From Girardinichthys multiradiatus (taxonomy: Eukaryota; Chordata; Actinopteri; Cyprinodontiformes; Goodeidae): a stretch of 64,000 nt of DNA. The position numbers and the translations under genes were made by a program. Under the pieces are notes generated by a model. It saw only the letters and a list, made by a program, of their open reading frames with translations, had not been told where the DNA came from and ran no database searches. This document shows, one piece after another, positions 1 to 11,799 of the stretch; the first letter of the stretch is position 1, and every line of letters starts with the position of its first letter. Where the stretch lies: contig NC_061817.1 of the NCBI RefSeq assembly GCF_021462225.1, forward strand, positions 8,839,327 through 8,903,326. The letters are read 5' to 3'.

Positions 1-289
1 TTTTCCCCCCACAGTCTGATGATGACATGTGTCCTTGCAGCATGGTGTGGTTTCATGGCAGTGCAAATCAAGACCTTTTACAAGCTTTGCTGATTTATAG
101 ACAATAATCCTGAATCCATCTATCTAATAAATAGAGACCAGAGCTGAAATAAAGCCTTAATGAGTCCACTTTACAGTTTGCCACAAGTCATGTAGGGGTG
201 ATAAGGCAAACATATGGAAGATCATGTTCTGCTAAGATGAGATCTTCAAATAACTTAAGTGTTAGAAACTTTGCACATTACCTTTAACA
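1..289. other. Upstream flank, nothing recognised
   Basis: AT-rich sequence at the left edge with no open frame of note and no repeat I recognise. The Tc1 fossil that begins near 290 may extend into it, but I cannot see its terminus. Confidence 0.4.
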
Positions 290-801
290 CAGTATTCCCA
301 TTGTGAAGCATGGTGGTGGAAACATTATGTTTTTTTTAATAAAGACAGATGTTACATTGTCTGTATTTGTCTAGAATGATGAGTGTAACAATAAGTAAAG
401 AGACAAAAAAGTAATGCAAAATAATTTTTATTAGTAAAATCAAATAGTAATAAACAACAAAAAGGACAATTTCAACTAACCCATTTTCTATAATAAAAAA
501 AAACCCTAAAACCAAATCAATAGTTTAAACCTCTACAGGACTCAGGAGGGAAATGCATTCAACATGCACTATTGCATGTAAGACAGGCAAGCGGGTCAGA
601 ATCAATGGGACCATGGATTTGACTAAATATAGAGCAATCTTGATATAATACCTGTTAGAGAATGTAAAAGACTTGAGACCGTGATGGAGGTTTAGCTTCT
701 GGCAGGACAACAACCCTAAACATACAGACCTCGCTACACTGTGATGGCTTAGATGAAAGCACATTCATGTGTTTGAATGTTCCAATCAAAGTCTAGACCT
801 A
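290..801 (+). mobile_element. Ancient Tc1-like fossil, left part (outermost host of the nest)
   Basis: Degenerate plus-strand Tc1/mariner transposase. Translation at about 298-330 reads IVKHGGGNIM, the usual Tc1 block after the first catalytic Asp. Positions 703-726 read QDNNPKHT, the block holding the second catalytic Asp (codon 706-708). About 780-800 reads NQSLDL, the start of the SPDLNPIEN block. There the fossil is cut by the element at 802-3607 and resumes at 3608. No frame survives. The stretch about 340-650 is AT-rich and only weakly like the family. The left terminus was not found. Confidence 0.65.
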
Positions 802-903
802 CAGGGGTTGGACAACGAAACTGAAACACCTAATTTATTAGTATGGTGTAGGGCCTCCTTTTGCGGCCAACACAGCATCAATTCGTCTTGGGAATGACAT
901 ATA

Positions 904-2471
904 CAGGTCCTTCTCAAAATATTAGCATATTGTGATAAAGTTCATTATTTTCCATAATGTCATGATGAAAATGTAACATTCATATATTTTAGATTCATTG
1001 CACACTAACTGAAATATTTCAGGTCTTTTATTGTCTTAATACGGATGATTTTGGCATTCCGCTCATGAAAACCCAAAATTCCTCTCTCACAAAATTAGCA
1101 TATCATTAAAAGGGTCTCTAAACGAGCTATGAACCTAATCATCTGAATCAACGAGTTAACTCTAAACACCTGCAAAAGATTCCTGAGGCCTTTAAAACTC
1201 CCAGCCTGGTTCATCACTCAAAACCCCAATCATGGGTAAGACTGCCGACCTGACTGCTGTCCAGAAGGCCACTATTGACACCCTCAAGCAAGAGGGTAAG
1301 ACACAGAAAGAAATTTCTGAACAAATAGGCTGTTCCCAGAGTGCTGTATCAAGGCACCTCAGTGGGAAGTCTGTGGGAAGGAAAAAGTGTGGCAGAAAAC
1401 GCTGCACAACGAGAAGAGGTGACCGGACCCTGAGGAAGATTGTGGAGAAGGGCCGATTCCAGACCTTGGGGGACCTGCGGAAGCAGTGGACTGAGTCTGG
1501 AGTAGAAACATCCAGAGCCATTGTGCACAGGCGTGTGTAGGAAATGGGCTACAGGTGCCGCATTCCCCAGACCTGGGCTACAGAGAAGCAGCACTGGAAT
1601 GTTGCTCAGTGGTCCAAAGTACTTTTTTCGGATGAAAGCAAATTCTGCATGTCATTCGGAAATCAAGGTGCCAGAGTCTGGAGGAAGACTGGGGAGAAGG
1701 AAATGCCAAAATGCCAGAAGTCCAGTGTCAAGTACCCACAGTCAGTGATGGTCTGGGGTGCCGTGTCAGCTGCTGGTGTTGGTCCACTGTGTTTTATCAA
1801 GGGCAGGGTCAATGCAGCTAGCTATCAGGAGATTTTGGAGCACTTCATGCTTCCATCTGCTGGAAAGCTTTATGGAGATGAAGATTTCATTTTTCAGCAC
1901 GACGTGGCACCTGCTCACAGTGCCAAAACCACTGGTAAATGGTTTACTGACCATGGTATCACTGTGCTCAATTGGCCTGCCAACTCTCCTGACCTGAACC
2001 CCATAGAGAATCTGTGGGATATTGTGAAGAGAACGTTGAGAGACTCAAGACCCAACACTCTGGATGAGCTAAAGGCCGCTATCGAAGCATCCTGGGCCTC
2101 CATAAGACCTCAGCAGTGCCACAGGCTGATTGCCTCCATGCCACGCCGCATTGAAGCAGTCATTTCTGCAAAAGGATTCCCGACCAAGTATTGAGTGCAT
2201 AACTGTACATGATTATTTGAAGGTTGACGCTTTTTGTATTAAAAACACTTTTCTTTTATTGGTCAGATGAAATATGCTAATTTTGTGAGATAGGAATTTT
2301 GGGTTTTCATGAGCTGTATGCCAAAATCATCCGTGTTAAGACAATAAAAGACCTGAAATATTTCAGTTAGTGTGCAATGAATCTAAAATATATGAATGTT
2401 AAATTTTCATTATGACATTATGGAAAATAATGAACTTTATCACAATATGCTAATATTTTGAGAAGGACCTG
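904..2471 (+). mobile_element. Young Tc1-like transposon copy 1, innermost layer of the nest
   Basis: It begins CAGGTCCTTCTCAAAATATT at 904 and ends with the complement at 2471, flanked by TA at 902-903 and 2472-2473. The terminal inverted repeats are long, about 200 bp each (904-1103 and 2272-2471), with few mismatches by eye; this is the long-TIR arrangement known for several fish Tc1 families. It is 1568 bp, inserted in the C-terminal coding part of the older Tc1 around it. A sister copy in the opposite orientation lies at 51144-52739. Confidence 0.95.
1232..2194 (+). pseudogene. Tc1 (DD34E) transposase pseudogene, copy 1
   Basis: This is the transposase of the 904-2471 element. It starts MGKTADLTAVQKATIDTLKQ, followed by a helix-turn-helix (SEQIGCSQSAVSRHL) and a basic linker. 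The catalytic triad is visible: Asp in LFSDESKF, Asp in FQHDVAPAHSAK, Glu in NPIENLWD, with 34 residues between the second Asp and the Glu, so DD34E. It ends KGFPTKY, stop at 2192-2194. Two lesions relative to copy 2: a CAG-to-TAG nonsense at 1538-1540, and an in-frame 42-bp deletion near 1568 that removes residues between the DNA-binding and catalytic domains. After the stop the same frame stays open to the end. Non-functional as it stands, but very young. Confidence 0.93.
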
Positions 2472-3607
2472 TACAAGTCCTGCACAGTGGTCAGAGGGAT
2501 TTTAAGCCATTCCTCTTGCAGGATAGTGGCCAGGTCACTACGTGATACTGGTGGAGGAAAACGTTTCCTGACTCGCTCCTCCAAAACACCCCAAAGTGGC
2601 TCAATAATATTTAGATCTGGTGACTGTGCAGGCCATGGGAGATGTTCAACTTCACTTTCAACCAATCTTTCACCAGTCTTGCTGTGTGTATTGGTGCATT
2701 GTCATCCTGATACACGGCACCACCTTCAGGATACAATGTTTGAACCATTGGATGCACATGGTCCTCAAGAATGGTTCAGTAGTCCTTGGCAGTGACGCGC
2801 CCATCTAGCACAAGTATTGGGCCAAGGGAATGCCATGATATGGCTGCCCAAACCATCACTGATCCACCCCCATGCTTCACTCTGGGCATGCAACAGTCTG
2901 GGTGGTACGCTTCTTTGGGGCTTCTCCACACCGTAACTCTCCCGGATGTGGGGAAAACAGTAAAGGTGGACTCATCAGAGAACAATACATGTTTCACATT
3001 GTCCACAGCCCAAGATTTGCGCTCCTTGCACCATTGAAACTGACGTTTGGCTTTGGCATGAGTGACCAAAGGTTTGGCTATAGCAGCCCGGCCGTGTATA
3101 TTGACCCTGTGGAGCTCCCGACGGACAGTTCTGGTGGAAACAGGAGAGTTGAGGTGCACATTTATTGATTTGGGCAGCCGTGGTTTTATGTTTTTTGGAT
3201 ACAATCCGGGTTAGCACCCGAACATCCCTTTCAGACAGCTTCCTCTTGCGTCCACAGTTAATCCTGTTGGATGTGGTTCGTCCTTCTTGGTGGTATGCTG
3301 ACATTACCCTGGATACCGTGGCTCTTGATACATCACAAAGACTTGCTGTCTTGGTCACAGATGTGCCAGCAAGACGTGCACCAACAATTTGTCCACTTTT
3401 GAACTCTGGTATGTCACCCATAATGTTGTATGCATTTCAATATTTTGAGCAAAACTGTGCTCTTACCCTGCTAATTGAACCTTCACACTCTGGTCTTACT
3501 GGTCCAATGTGCAATCAATGAAGACTGGCTACCAGGCTGGTCCAATTTAGCCATGAAACCTCCCACACTAAAATGACAGGTGTTTCAGTTTCATTGTCCA
3601 ACCCCTG

Positions 3608-3860
3608 TAGATCCAATTTAGAATCTGTGCCCAGACTTGATTTTTATTGAGATTATCCATCTAACCTGAGGTTAAGATATTTTGCAAAGAGGAATGGAAG
3701 AAAATGACACAATGTTTATTATACTGTTTATTTGTAAACATGTTTAAAACCCATATATCATTTTACTTTCACTTTACGAAATATCACCCAAGTATGAATA
3801 ATTTTCCATAGATTCATAAAATAAGAAAAAATGTGTCATTGTCCAGCTGTTTCCAGCCTA
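3608..3860 (+). mobile_element. Ancient Tc1-like fossil, right part
   Basis: Continues the fossil of 290-801 across the nested insertion. Joining the left part at one TA gives a decayed version of the SPDLNPIENL block. About 3690 reads the EEW-like C-terminal motif. The text around 3750-3800 resembles the 3' end of a common fish Tc1 group (also at 9230-9330 and 14860-14990). The right terminus was not resolved. Confidence 0.55.
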
Positions 3861-4639
3861 ACATCAACAATGGTATTGAATATGGAAATTGTTGCCATGA
3901 ATACTGTTATCGATCTTATAGTTTAACAGTCCAGAGGAAAAGCTACACTGCATTCTAGTAAGTGGAGATATATAAAAGAGATCATTGAAGCTATACGACA
4001 AGGTGCTCCCACAGTCTAGACACACACACATACTATTTCAGCTGCTTATAGGTATATAATTCTCTAGATGCCTGTAACCATTGCAAATTAAGCTGCTCTC
4101 CTCTTTTCAAAGCTGTCTAGATACAGTTATGCAACCACAATGGTAGATGCGCCTCTAATGTAGGAGGTGAGGGTGGTAAATGGAGACCAATATGGTTAAA
4201 AACAGAGAGCCGTTTGAACCGGTGGCTAAATCTACAGTAAACACTGATTTGATGAGACCAAGCTGAACCGTGTACGCTGTCATCTGTCCTGCAGCTAAAT
4301 CAATCTCATCTAGGTCACTCATAGCCAGCTGACTCTCTCTCTCTCTGTGTGTATGTGTGTGTGTGTGTGGACAGCACAGACCAGTCAGTTGGGACTTTGG
4401 ACCTAAAATGAGCTCTTTTGTCTTTAAATCAAGGTGGAAGTTAATATTAGCAGTGTACTGTATAAGATACAGAGTTTAATCCCGCTTACAAGAATTGATA
4501 GAAACTTTGCGAACAATGAATGTGAAATTATGATTAAATCTGAAATTCTTGACCCCCCTTTTAAGTCAACTAGATTGGATGGATAGTGTCTCTGACTGTT
4601 AACTTTGCTCCAAACCTTGATACAGATCGTCAACTGGAT
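3861..4639. other. Non-coding upstream flank with CT/GT simple repeat
   Basis: No gene or recognisable element. A short (CT)n run followed by (GT)n lies at about 4333-4370. Confidence 0.5.
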
Positions 4640-5170
4640 TAACAGCTGGATTTTGAGTGGCTCATTCTAAGCCACACATATGACGTGATAAAAACCACTC
4701 CATCGTATCTCTGGCTGGTTAGGGTCATTGTCCTGGAGGAAAAGTTATCATTTTTCTCGGTCTAAAGTCTTGCTCTAAGAAGCTTTAATAAAGTATAAGC
4801 AGGTATTTAACCACATCCTTCTTGGAGTCAACTTTGACCAGCTACTCTGTCCCTGCTAAAAAACATTGTTCCCTCAGCATGATGCTGCCACCACCTTCTT
4901 TCCAAGTGGAGATGGCATGTCAAAAGTGAAGTTGGGTGCTAGCTTTCCCACAACCCCTGGTAATTTGGATGTATGCCAAGAAGTTTCATCTCATCTCTTT
5001 CAACCGCCTTCTACTGGATTTTGCTTTTGGCATACTGCAAGTCATACTTTCCATGGATTTCTTTCTTTGTGGTACTCTTCCAGGGACCCTACCACCCTGA
5101 TTTACACTGAGAATAAAGTACAGATTGGTGGAATCTATTTACTAATTTGGTGACTCCTGAAGGCAAAAGG
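4640..5170 (-). mobile_element. Tc1-like fossil
   Basis: Positions 4878-4900 read AGCATGATGCTGCCACCACC; its complement encodes GGGSIML, the conserved Tc1 block between the first and second catalytic Asp. Text around 4720-4750 (GGTCATTGTCCTGGAGGAAA) is the complement of the second-Asp block. No open frame survives and the termini are not clear. Confidence 0.65.
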
Positions 5171-6080
5171 GAATGCTCGCAGGTGTCACACCGCAATGCA
5201 TTCTGGGTGCATTGTATGTGCTTTGGGGCTGCCTGGTGCACTAAAACCTAGCACACTGGAGACATTAGACAGAAAGAGGTATAGACACAGCTTAAACACT
5301 GCTATTTGTTCTTGTTGGACTTTTTCATTCGTGCCTACACATCCTGCTTATCCATGTGAGAATTCGATGAAAGAAAAAGTAGAAAATTTAGAAATATTTC
5401 TATGCACATTAGTTTGCTTCATTTCTAAGTAAGTGACGTTTTGCAACACCTCCACGATATAAATTGGTCAAAGGGTTAGGGGTTTGATAAATTGTCAAAA
5501 TTTTGTAGAGGAATCTCTTTTCCTCAGTTTTCTTTTTTGTGCCTTGAAGCATGAAAGTGATAGGCACCTGCACAACTTGCAAGGTACACTTTATATGGTA
5601 ATGCTGGTGATAAACTCTTAAAAAATAAGCCCTCTTAACTGTTTTCACTTTTTTGGCATCTATCTGACTATGTTCTTTTGGTTAATGTAGAGACCTTAAC
5701 CTCAGCATGTACTATAACATAATACGCAGAAGTACGAAAATTTATGCAATGCATCTTGGGAAACTGTGAAATGAAATTCATTCAGGATGTTAAAAATAAT
5801 CTTTTGAGAGCAAATTCTAAGGATGAGTCAGAACTCGAGTTTTGCTTGCTCTTGAATTGAGCGCTTAGTCTCTATAAAATGTGTTTTTATTGAACCTCAA
5901 ATTTAATTAGATGTTTTAAGACATTAACACTTGAATTTCAAATGACACCATTTCCTTAATTGTATTTATGTTATTTGTGAAAGAATACAGCCTCAAATTG
6001 TTTCTACCACAGCCTTGTTTTAAAAGCAAAGCTGGGAAACAAGCAGGCTTTATTTAAGCTCAATAACAGGCATAAATGTT
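5171..6080. other. Upstream intergenic sequence, nothing recognised
   Basis: AT-rich sequence between the Tc1 fossil and the prkcb 5' region. Short open frames on both strands have no family resemblance. Confidence 0.4.
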
Positions 6081-6604
<524 letters not shown>

Positions 6605-6675
6605 TGAGGAGGGGGAGGGTGGACGTTCATTATCTGTTGCATTTGGGCTTTTAAACTGCTGTCTTAAGAACAGTC

Positions 6676-6720
6676 ATTCCCACAGCATAATGCTGCCACC
6701 ACCTTTTATTTGGGTTACCT
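6676..6720 (-). mobile_element. Tc1-like fragment
   Basis: CCCACAGCATAATGCTGCCA is the complement of the Tc1 GGGSIM-type coding block. It is only a few dozen bases, so this is a remnant at best. Confidence 0.45.
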
Positions 6721-7816
6721 TAAGAAGTTATATAGTAACATTTCGAGTTTATAAAGAAGTGAATCACATTCAAACACTTTACTACTCTACTGAGCTGCCC
6801 TTCGGAAATTCAGTACGGAGGTGGCTTACAATGGCTGTAGTTTTCCTAAAATAACCAACGATTTCAGCTCTTATCACATTTGTTGATACTATATCTGCAC
6901 ATTTTGGCAAAAAAAGGAAGACAGAAAAATATGTGGGCTGTAGTGTTAAAAGAGAAAGCGGCAGACCGACCTTTGATGGGATGAAGTAGGCTGAGGAAGA
7001 GAGAGCAGATAAGAAAAGATTTTCTAAGAGCAAGCCTGCCAGCTGGGATAACCTTGGAGGTTAAAAATAAATAAATAAAATGGTCTTTTAAACAAACACA
7101 CATGTTTAAGTGCCAGTTTCAGTTATTTATTTTTTTCTAATTTCTTAGTGGCAGATGTTTAATGTCTTGCTCTATGAGTGATATGGCTAACCACACAGGG
7201 CGGCATAAAATAGGGAGCAACACTATTACTTTTTTGCATTTCCAGGTAATAGGAAGGGGGTTCCCCCAAATGTTGGGCAGTCTTTAAGTAGTGTAAGAAA
7301 ACATAACTGTTTTCAACAGGAGGCTAATGATGCCAGAGCTGGTATCCAATTCAAAAGCTTCATGTCAAGCAGATAAAAAATTTTTTAAGTCCTTAATGAT
7401 TGTTAAATGAATTAAATAATAAAGACAGACTAGTTTTTTTTTTTTTTTGCAAGATGGGCTTCAGAACAGTAATATTTCTTTTTCTAGGTTGTGTGTAGGG
7501 CAGTGGCAGGATGGGAGACAAAAGAAGGGACTTGCCTGGGGCACTATTCATGCTAGAACTCCCTCTGCTTCTCAGTAACCTGTGCAAACATGTCACCATC
7601 CATACAGGCCACTCGGGTTTACTAGACATCCGCCCAGGTCTTTAAATGAATTTAGAGCTGGGGTTTGGCCTAATTTGTCCCATTTATTATTATCTCTGCG
7701 ACAGTCCCAGAATGGCTGTTAGTTCAGACCTGTGACAAGGTTTTTAATTTGTGAATGGCTAAGTGATTTGACCTAGAAGATTATGTTTGGGACTTTAGAT
7801 CCCACTGGCTGGAAAA

Positions 7817-7947
<131 letters not shown>

Positions 7948-8357
7948 GGTCAATAAGCATTATGAAAAAGAACAATGAGTTCACTGGGAGATTTCACACC
8001 TGTGGAGATTATCTATTTGTAGCTACAACATGAAAATGCACTGGACTGAGTGTGTGTCTTTCTGTGTGGATATGTGTGTCAGATCATTTAGCCTATGTGC
8101 AGCTGCAGTTCTTCCCAGCAGAGCTATAAACTTGAGTGTGTCCACTCGAAATAGAGCCCTGTTCAAACCAAAATAAAAAATCTGTATGTCCGCCTGTTCT
8201 GACACACCTCTGTGGGTGTCAACAGGTTTGTTTTAATTTTCAATGTTTTAACATTTTGCTTTATGCAAATATCCAAAGTTATAGATCAATCCAAGTGTTT
8301 GGTTAATCAGATTGTAACATTTGTGTACATTTTTCCCTCTGTGTGTTCTCTCCACAG

Positions 8358-8389
8358 GGGATTTGGCAAGCAGGGATTCCAGTGTCAAG
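8358..8389 (+). CDS. prkcb: Conventional protein kinase C (beta-type), exon 2
   Basis: A 32-bp exon that completes Trp60 and encodes GFGKQGFQCQ plus the first base of the next codon. These residues carry Cys69, a zinc ligand of the C1A domain, and form part of the diacylglycerol/phorbol-ester binding rim. The preceding acceptor is pyrimidine-rich and ends CACAG; the donor is GTAGGT at 8390. The 32-bp length and phases match the second exon of mammalian PKC alpha/beta genes, as known for the family. Confidence comes from the exact in-frame join with exons 1 and 3. Confidence 0.95.
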
Positions 8390-8899
8390 GTAGGTCAATT
8401 AATTGTTCGCACACACTATGCTCTGTTCTTGTGTTTGACCAGCCCCTATTTGAGTCAAAGTCACAAATTCACTCAAAAATTAAACATGTCAAACATTGTT
8501 CTTTAAATGCATTTACAATTGGTTTGAAGAAGCAGTTTTCTCAGTTTTAAACCTAAAACAGGTCACCCAACATCCCTGGTGTGCAATTAATTTTGACTGG
8601 CACAGAGAACAGCATCACAAAGCTCTGGGAATAGAATAAATGCCAGTGAAAACATAGAACTGGCAATAACAATGATTATTAATTAATGCTTATGAATGTT
8701 TTGTTTGTTAGAGCTAATAGGGGGTGGAACAGTGGAATGCGCTTGTAGATTGAAATCTTGAAGTCGAAGCAAGTAAATATTTACACTGTGATTACATCTG
8801 ACATAATCAGACTATCTGCTCCCACTTTTAGGAAGTTGGCTTTGTAAAACAGCTCAGACATTTTGAACTCTAAAAATATCAGTGATTAGTGAATTAGTG

Positions 8900-9350
8900 A
8901 AAAGAGGCCATCAGTGTATAATTTGATCTTAGCGTAAAAACACAGTGGCAGCATCATGTTGTTGGGATGCTTTTATTCAGCAGGGTCGGGTAAGCTTGTC
9001 AGAGTTGATGGGAAGAGACTGCAAAAAACAGAATCTGTGTCAAGCCTGAAAATTGGTATTTTAAAATGTTCTTCATCCATTTTGACTGATTTTGAGCTAT
9101 TTCTACCCCGTAAAATGGGTAGAAATGTCAATATATAAATGTGCAAATCTTGTAGAGCCTGAACTGACTTGCCAAGGTAATTGCAGTAAAAACATTAACT
9201 CAGAGGGGGCTGAATTCAAATGCACATCACACTTTTCAGTTGTTATTTGCAAAACTATTGAAAACGATGATTTTTCTTTTCTTCTAATTCAACATTGCGC
9301 ACTACTTTGTGTTGGTCTTACCCTGTGTCATGAATAAATTATCTGACCAG
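8900..9350 (+). mobile_element. Tc1-like fossil
   Basis: Translation from about 8946 reads SGSIMLLGCFYSAGSGKLVR, the Tc1 block between the first two catalytic residues, with VDGKRLQK following. The 3' part, about 9200-9350, matches in text the 3' end of the group seen at 14570-15000 and 62845-63722. The catalytic Asp/Glu blocks are missing, implying an internal deletion. Confidence 0.75.
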
Positions 9351-10435
9351 ACAAAGAAAATAAAAAAATAAAAACATAGCAAACCCATCTTTAAATCTGC
9401 TCTCATTGCTTCCGTGGACTCAAACACTAGAGACAGAGTCAGCATCCCTCTTCTCTGGTCTTCCCTCCATAAATGATAAAATCTACCACAGGAACATGAC
9501 AAAAATGTGGAGGAGCTTTTGGCAGTTTTATCTTTATTCAGTTTGCTTGAAGTCTAGGTTGTATTTTCCCCTACTGTCTTTACAGCCAGTTGGATGTTCA
9601 AGGATTTTCTCGTTCCTTAGCAACAGTGAAACATCCAGACGCAGCCCTGTGTTGGCTGTAGGAGGTGCTTTTCAATACAGCAGTGGGTTAGCTGGTAATT
9701 AGCACTTGTGTATATACGATGTGTAAGATGTCAGTTGTATGCCTTTTGGGTAAGTATACACTGTAGGGGCCCTCAGTATCTCTGCAGGGGAAATGGATGG
9801 CAGACAAAAGTATTTTACCACTTATTTGTTTGAGAAAACCCAAACCCGTGATTGCAATGTGTGTTTTAGTGAGAGTCCAAGGAAACAGCAACAACCTAGT
9901 TACTCTGCTCCATGGGAATGTAATGATATGTATGATTTGAGTTGTTTTCCTCCTGGAACAGATTATCAATCAGGGAATTTCTCTACAAGGTCAAACAGAT
10001 GCACAAACATACAGAAAAGGAAATGCAGCGAGACACTTGTGTTTGGGTGTGCTTCACTTCTTCTCAGAGAACCACACGGAGAGTGTGAGAATGGGGCAGA
10101 GATCTACCAGCTGATATCTCACACGTAGTATATATGTTTGCTCTATTTGTAGCCAAGCAGATACACCTGCTTGTTTATTGTCCAGAAGGCCTGAATAGTT
10201 AGTCCATCTGTCTGAATTTAGAGTAGGTTTAGCAAGATGCTAATCAGCTCTGTTAAATGCACTTGGCACAGTTTTGCAGTGGCAAAAAAGGAAGTTGGGT
10301 ATGTATTTCAACATTAATATATGTCTATTTTTGGTGATACTTTAAACAGTTAGAAGAGGAGAAAAAAAAATACTTTTTTTAAATTTTGGAATGACTTTTA
10401 TCCTGAATGAAATGGGTTCCACTCCAAAGTATGCT
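9351..10435. other. Intron 2 sequence, nothing recognised
   Basis: No element or exon recognised; short open frames have no family resemblance. Confidence 0.4.
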
Positions 10436-10499
10436 GATGGATCCTAAACATTGTTTAGGATCCATCCTGCAGTCTGAGCTGGTACAGCTCAGACTGCAG
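10436..10499. repeat. Two perfect 15-bp hairpins, directly abutting
   Basis: The first palindrome has arms 10436-10450 (GATGGATCCTAAACA) and 10452-10466 around a single central base. The second has arms 10467-10481 (CTGCAGTCTGAGCTG) and 10485-10499 around GTA. Both are mismatch-free and no base separates them. Neither is part of a repeat family I recognise. Confidence 0.97.
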
Positions 10500-10899
10500 C
10501 AGAGACAACCCACAGCCTCATGTAACAGTGCATATAATTAGCAAGGATGTGGCCTAGTGAGTTTCCTTTTTACGGCTTAATCAGATGTTGTTTAGTTCTG
10601 TTGAAAGCCTCTGTGGTGTCGAATGTTTTCACATTAGTCAATCCTTTATTGTTTTATTTAAAATATATAGGGTGTGTACCTAATTGAACATTGTATAATT
10701 AGAAACTGTGACGTGAGGCTTTTGAGAGAACTTGCTGTACAGAGATCACATTCTGTTTTTAACCAGTTCCACAGAATCAGACATCATTTTGTTTCCTCTT
10801 ACTGCGCTCAGGTCAGGGTGCATTTGGGTTTTGACTGTTGTCACTTTCAAAATATGAACATGCACAATCAAGAAAATATGCATAATCTTAACGGCGGTT

Positions 10900-11177
10900 G
10901 AGCATTTTAATAGCTCGAGGCAAAAAGTAATGTAACTGGCTGGTCGTTCTGCTTTTGGTGGGAGCAGTTCAAAAAGTTCCCAGAGAGGATGTGAGGAGAT
11001 TCTGTCAATGTTCAAAGCCATGTTTCTGCAGCTGCTCTTAAACACATTCTGAACAGTGTGTGGAGACACTCCAGTGACCCTTTCAGTTTCCCTCACTATC
11101 CTCTGCGGGGCCCTGTTGTCCAATAAACTGCAGCTGGAGTACCACATGGAGATGCAGAATGTCAGCCTACTTTTCAA
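10900..11177 (-). mobile_element. LINE fragment (CR1/L2/Rex1-type ORF2 C-terminus)
   Basis: The minus-strand frame is open from 11177 and reads WYSSCSLLDNRAPQRIVRET, then GVSPHTVQNVFKSSC and SSHPLWELFELLPP. This matches the pattern of the region downstream of the reverse transcriptase in fish CR1/L2/Rex1-type LINEs (Trp-Tyr-Gly block, LQRVVRTAE-like block, HPxxxLFxLLPSG block). It is truncated at both ends. The open frame continues to 10746 but the residues there no longer resemble the family. Confidence 0.65.
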
Positions 11178-11799
11178 CTAAATGTTGTGAGTAAGCTAGT
11201 TTGTAGTGATGCTGTTTTCAGTTCAGTTATCTTGTGGTAAAGTTCATAACCAGCTCAACCAATGTGTGCTCATTACTACCAGGTGGGAAAAAAGATAGCC
11301 ACTCTTCAGAGCAGTAGTCAAAGTAGACTACTTTAGTGACCATTTGAATGATCAGAAAACAATATCCACTGTCTGCAGAAAAGCTGTCAAGTAATTTCTA
11401 CCTGCCAGTTTTTTTTGGTGTTGTAAATAAAGTTGAAAGACTTATGCGTAAACCTGACTTATCTAGCCTGTTGTGGTATTTGAATGAATTTATTGTTATG
11501 AATACAGTATTACTATATGACATAACATGTACTAGGACTCTATGGTGTCAGGAATAAAGAACATTGCAAAATTACTGTTGAATATTGCAATGATATTATC
11601 AATTATGAGTAACCCATACTCTTGCTTTCATCATCACGTTGTCCCCTTCATCCCATCTGAGTGTGCTTGTAGGCATGACGGAAGTAAAAGTCCATCCAAG
11701 AGGCCAAATAAATCACTGGCAATATGCTAAAAACTAAGAATATATATCACCATATATCACCAAAAACGAAAGAAACGCCTTTTAAATGTTTCTGTGGAG
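11178..11799. other. Intron 2 sequence, nothing recognised
   Basis: AT-rich, without recognisable elements or exons. Confidence 0.4.

Larger units (their letters stand above)
838..3421 (-). pseudogene. Tc1-like transposase pseudogene (interrupted by inner element)
   Basis: The reading frame starts at 3421 on the minus strand with MGDIPEFKSGQIVGARLAGT, a typical Tc1 N-terminal helix-turn-helix region. Blocks follow in order: VLFSDESTF (first catalytic Asp), YQDDNAPIHTAR (second Asp, about 2700) and SPDLNIIEPLW (the Glu). The C-terminus, ending GGPTPY and TAA at 838-840, lies beyond the inner insertion, which entered after the codons for VQDL. Lesions: a frameshift near 3165-3175 after TTAAQI; a nonsense codon just after TAKDY near 2776; a second frameshift near 2640-2665 just upstream of the SPDLNIIE block; and the 1.57-kb insertion. 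It is non-functional. The family is certain at superfamily level; I do not name a subfamily. Confidence 0.85.
802..3607 (-). mobile_element. Tc1-like transposon, middle layer of a nested insertion
   Basis: The termini are inverted repeats: 802 onward reads CAGGGGTTGGACAACGAAAC, and the complement of this closes the element at 3607. It is flanked by TA at 800-801 and 3608-3609, the target duplication expected of Tc1/mariner. Removing the inner insertion (904-2471 plus one TA) leaves about 1.24 kb, a normal Tc1 size. The element sits inside an older Tc1 fossil and is itself split by a younger Tc1. Its transposase runs on the minus strand and is broken. Confidence 0.9.

Noticed and set aside
1232..2194. 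Tc1 transposase considered as a functional or domesticated gene
   Set aside because: A nonsense codon and an internal deletion are present, and TIRs with TA duplications show it is still a plain transposon copy.
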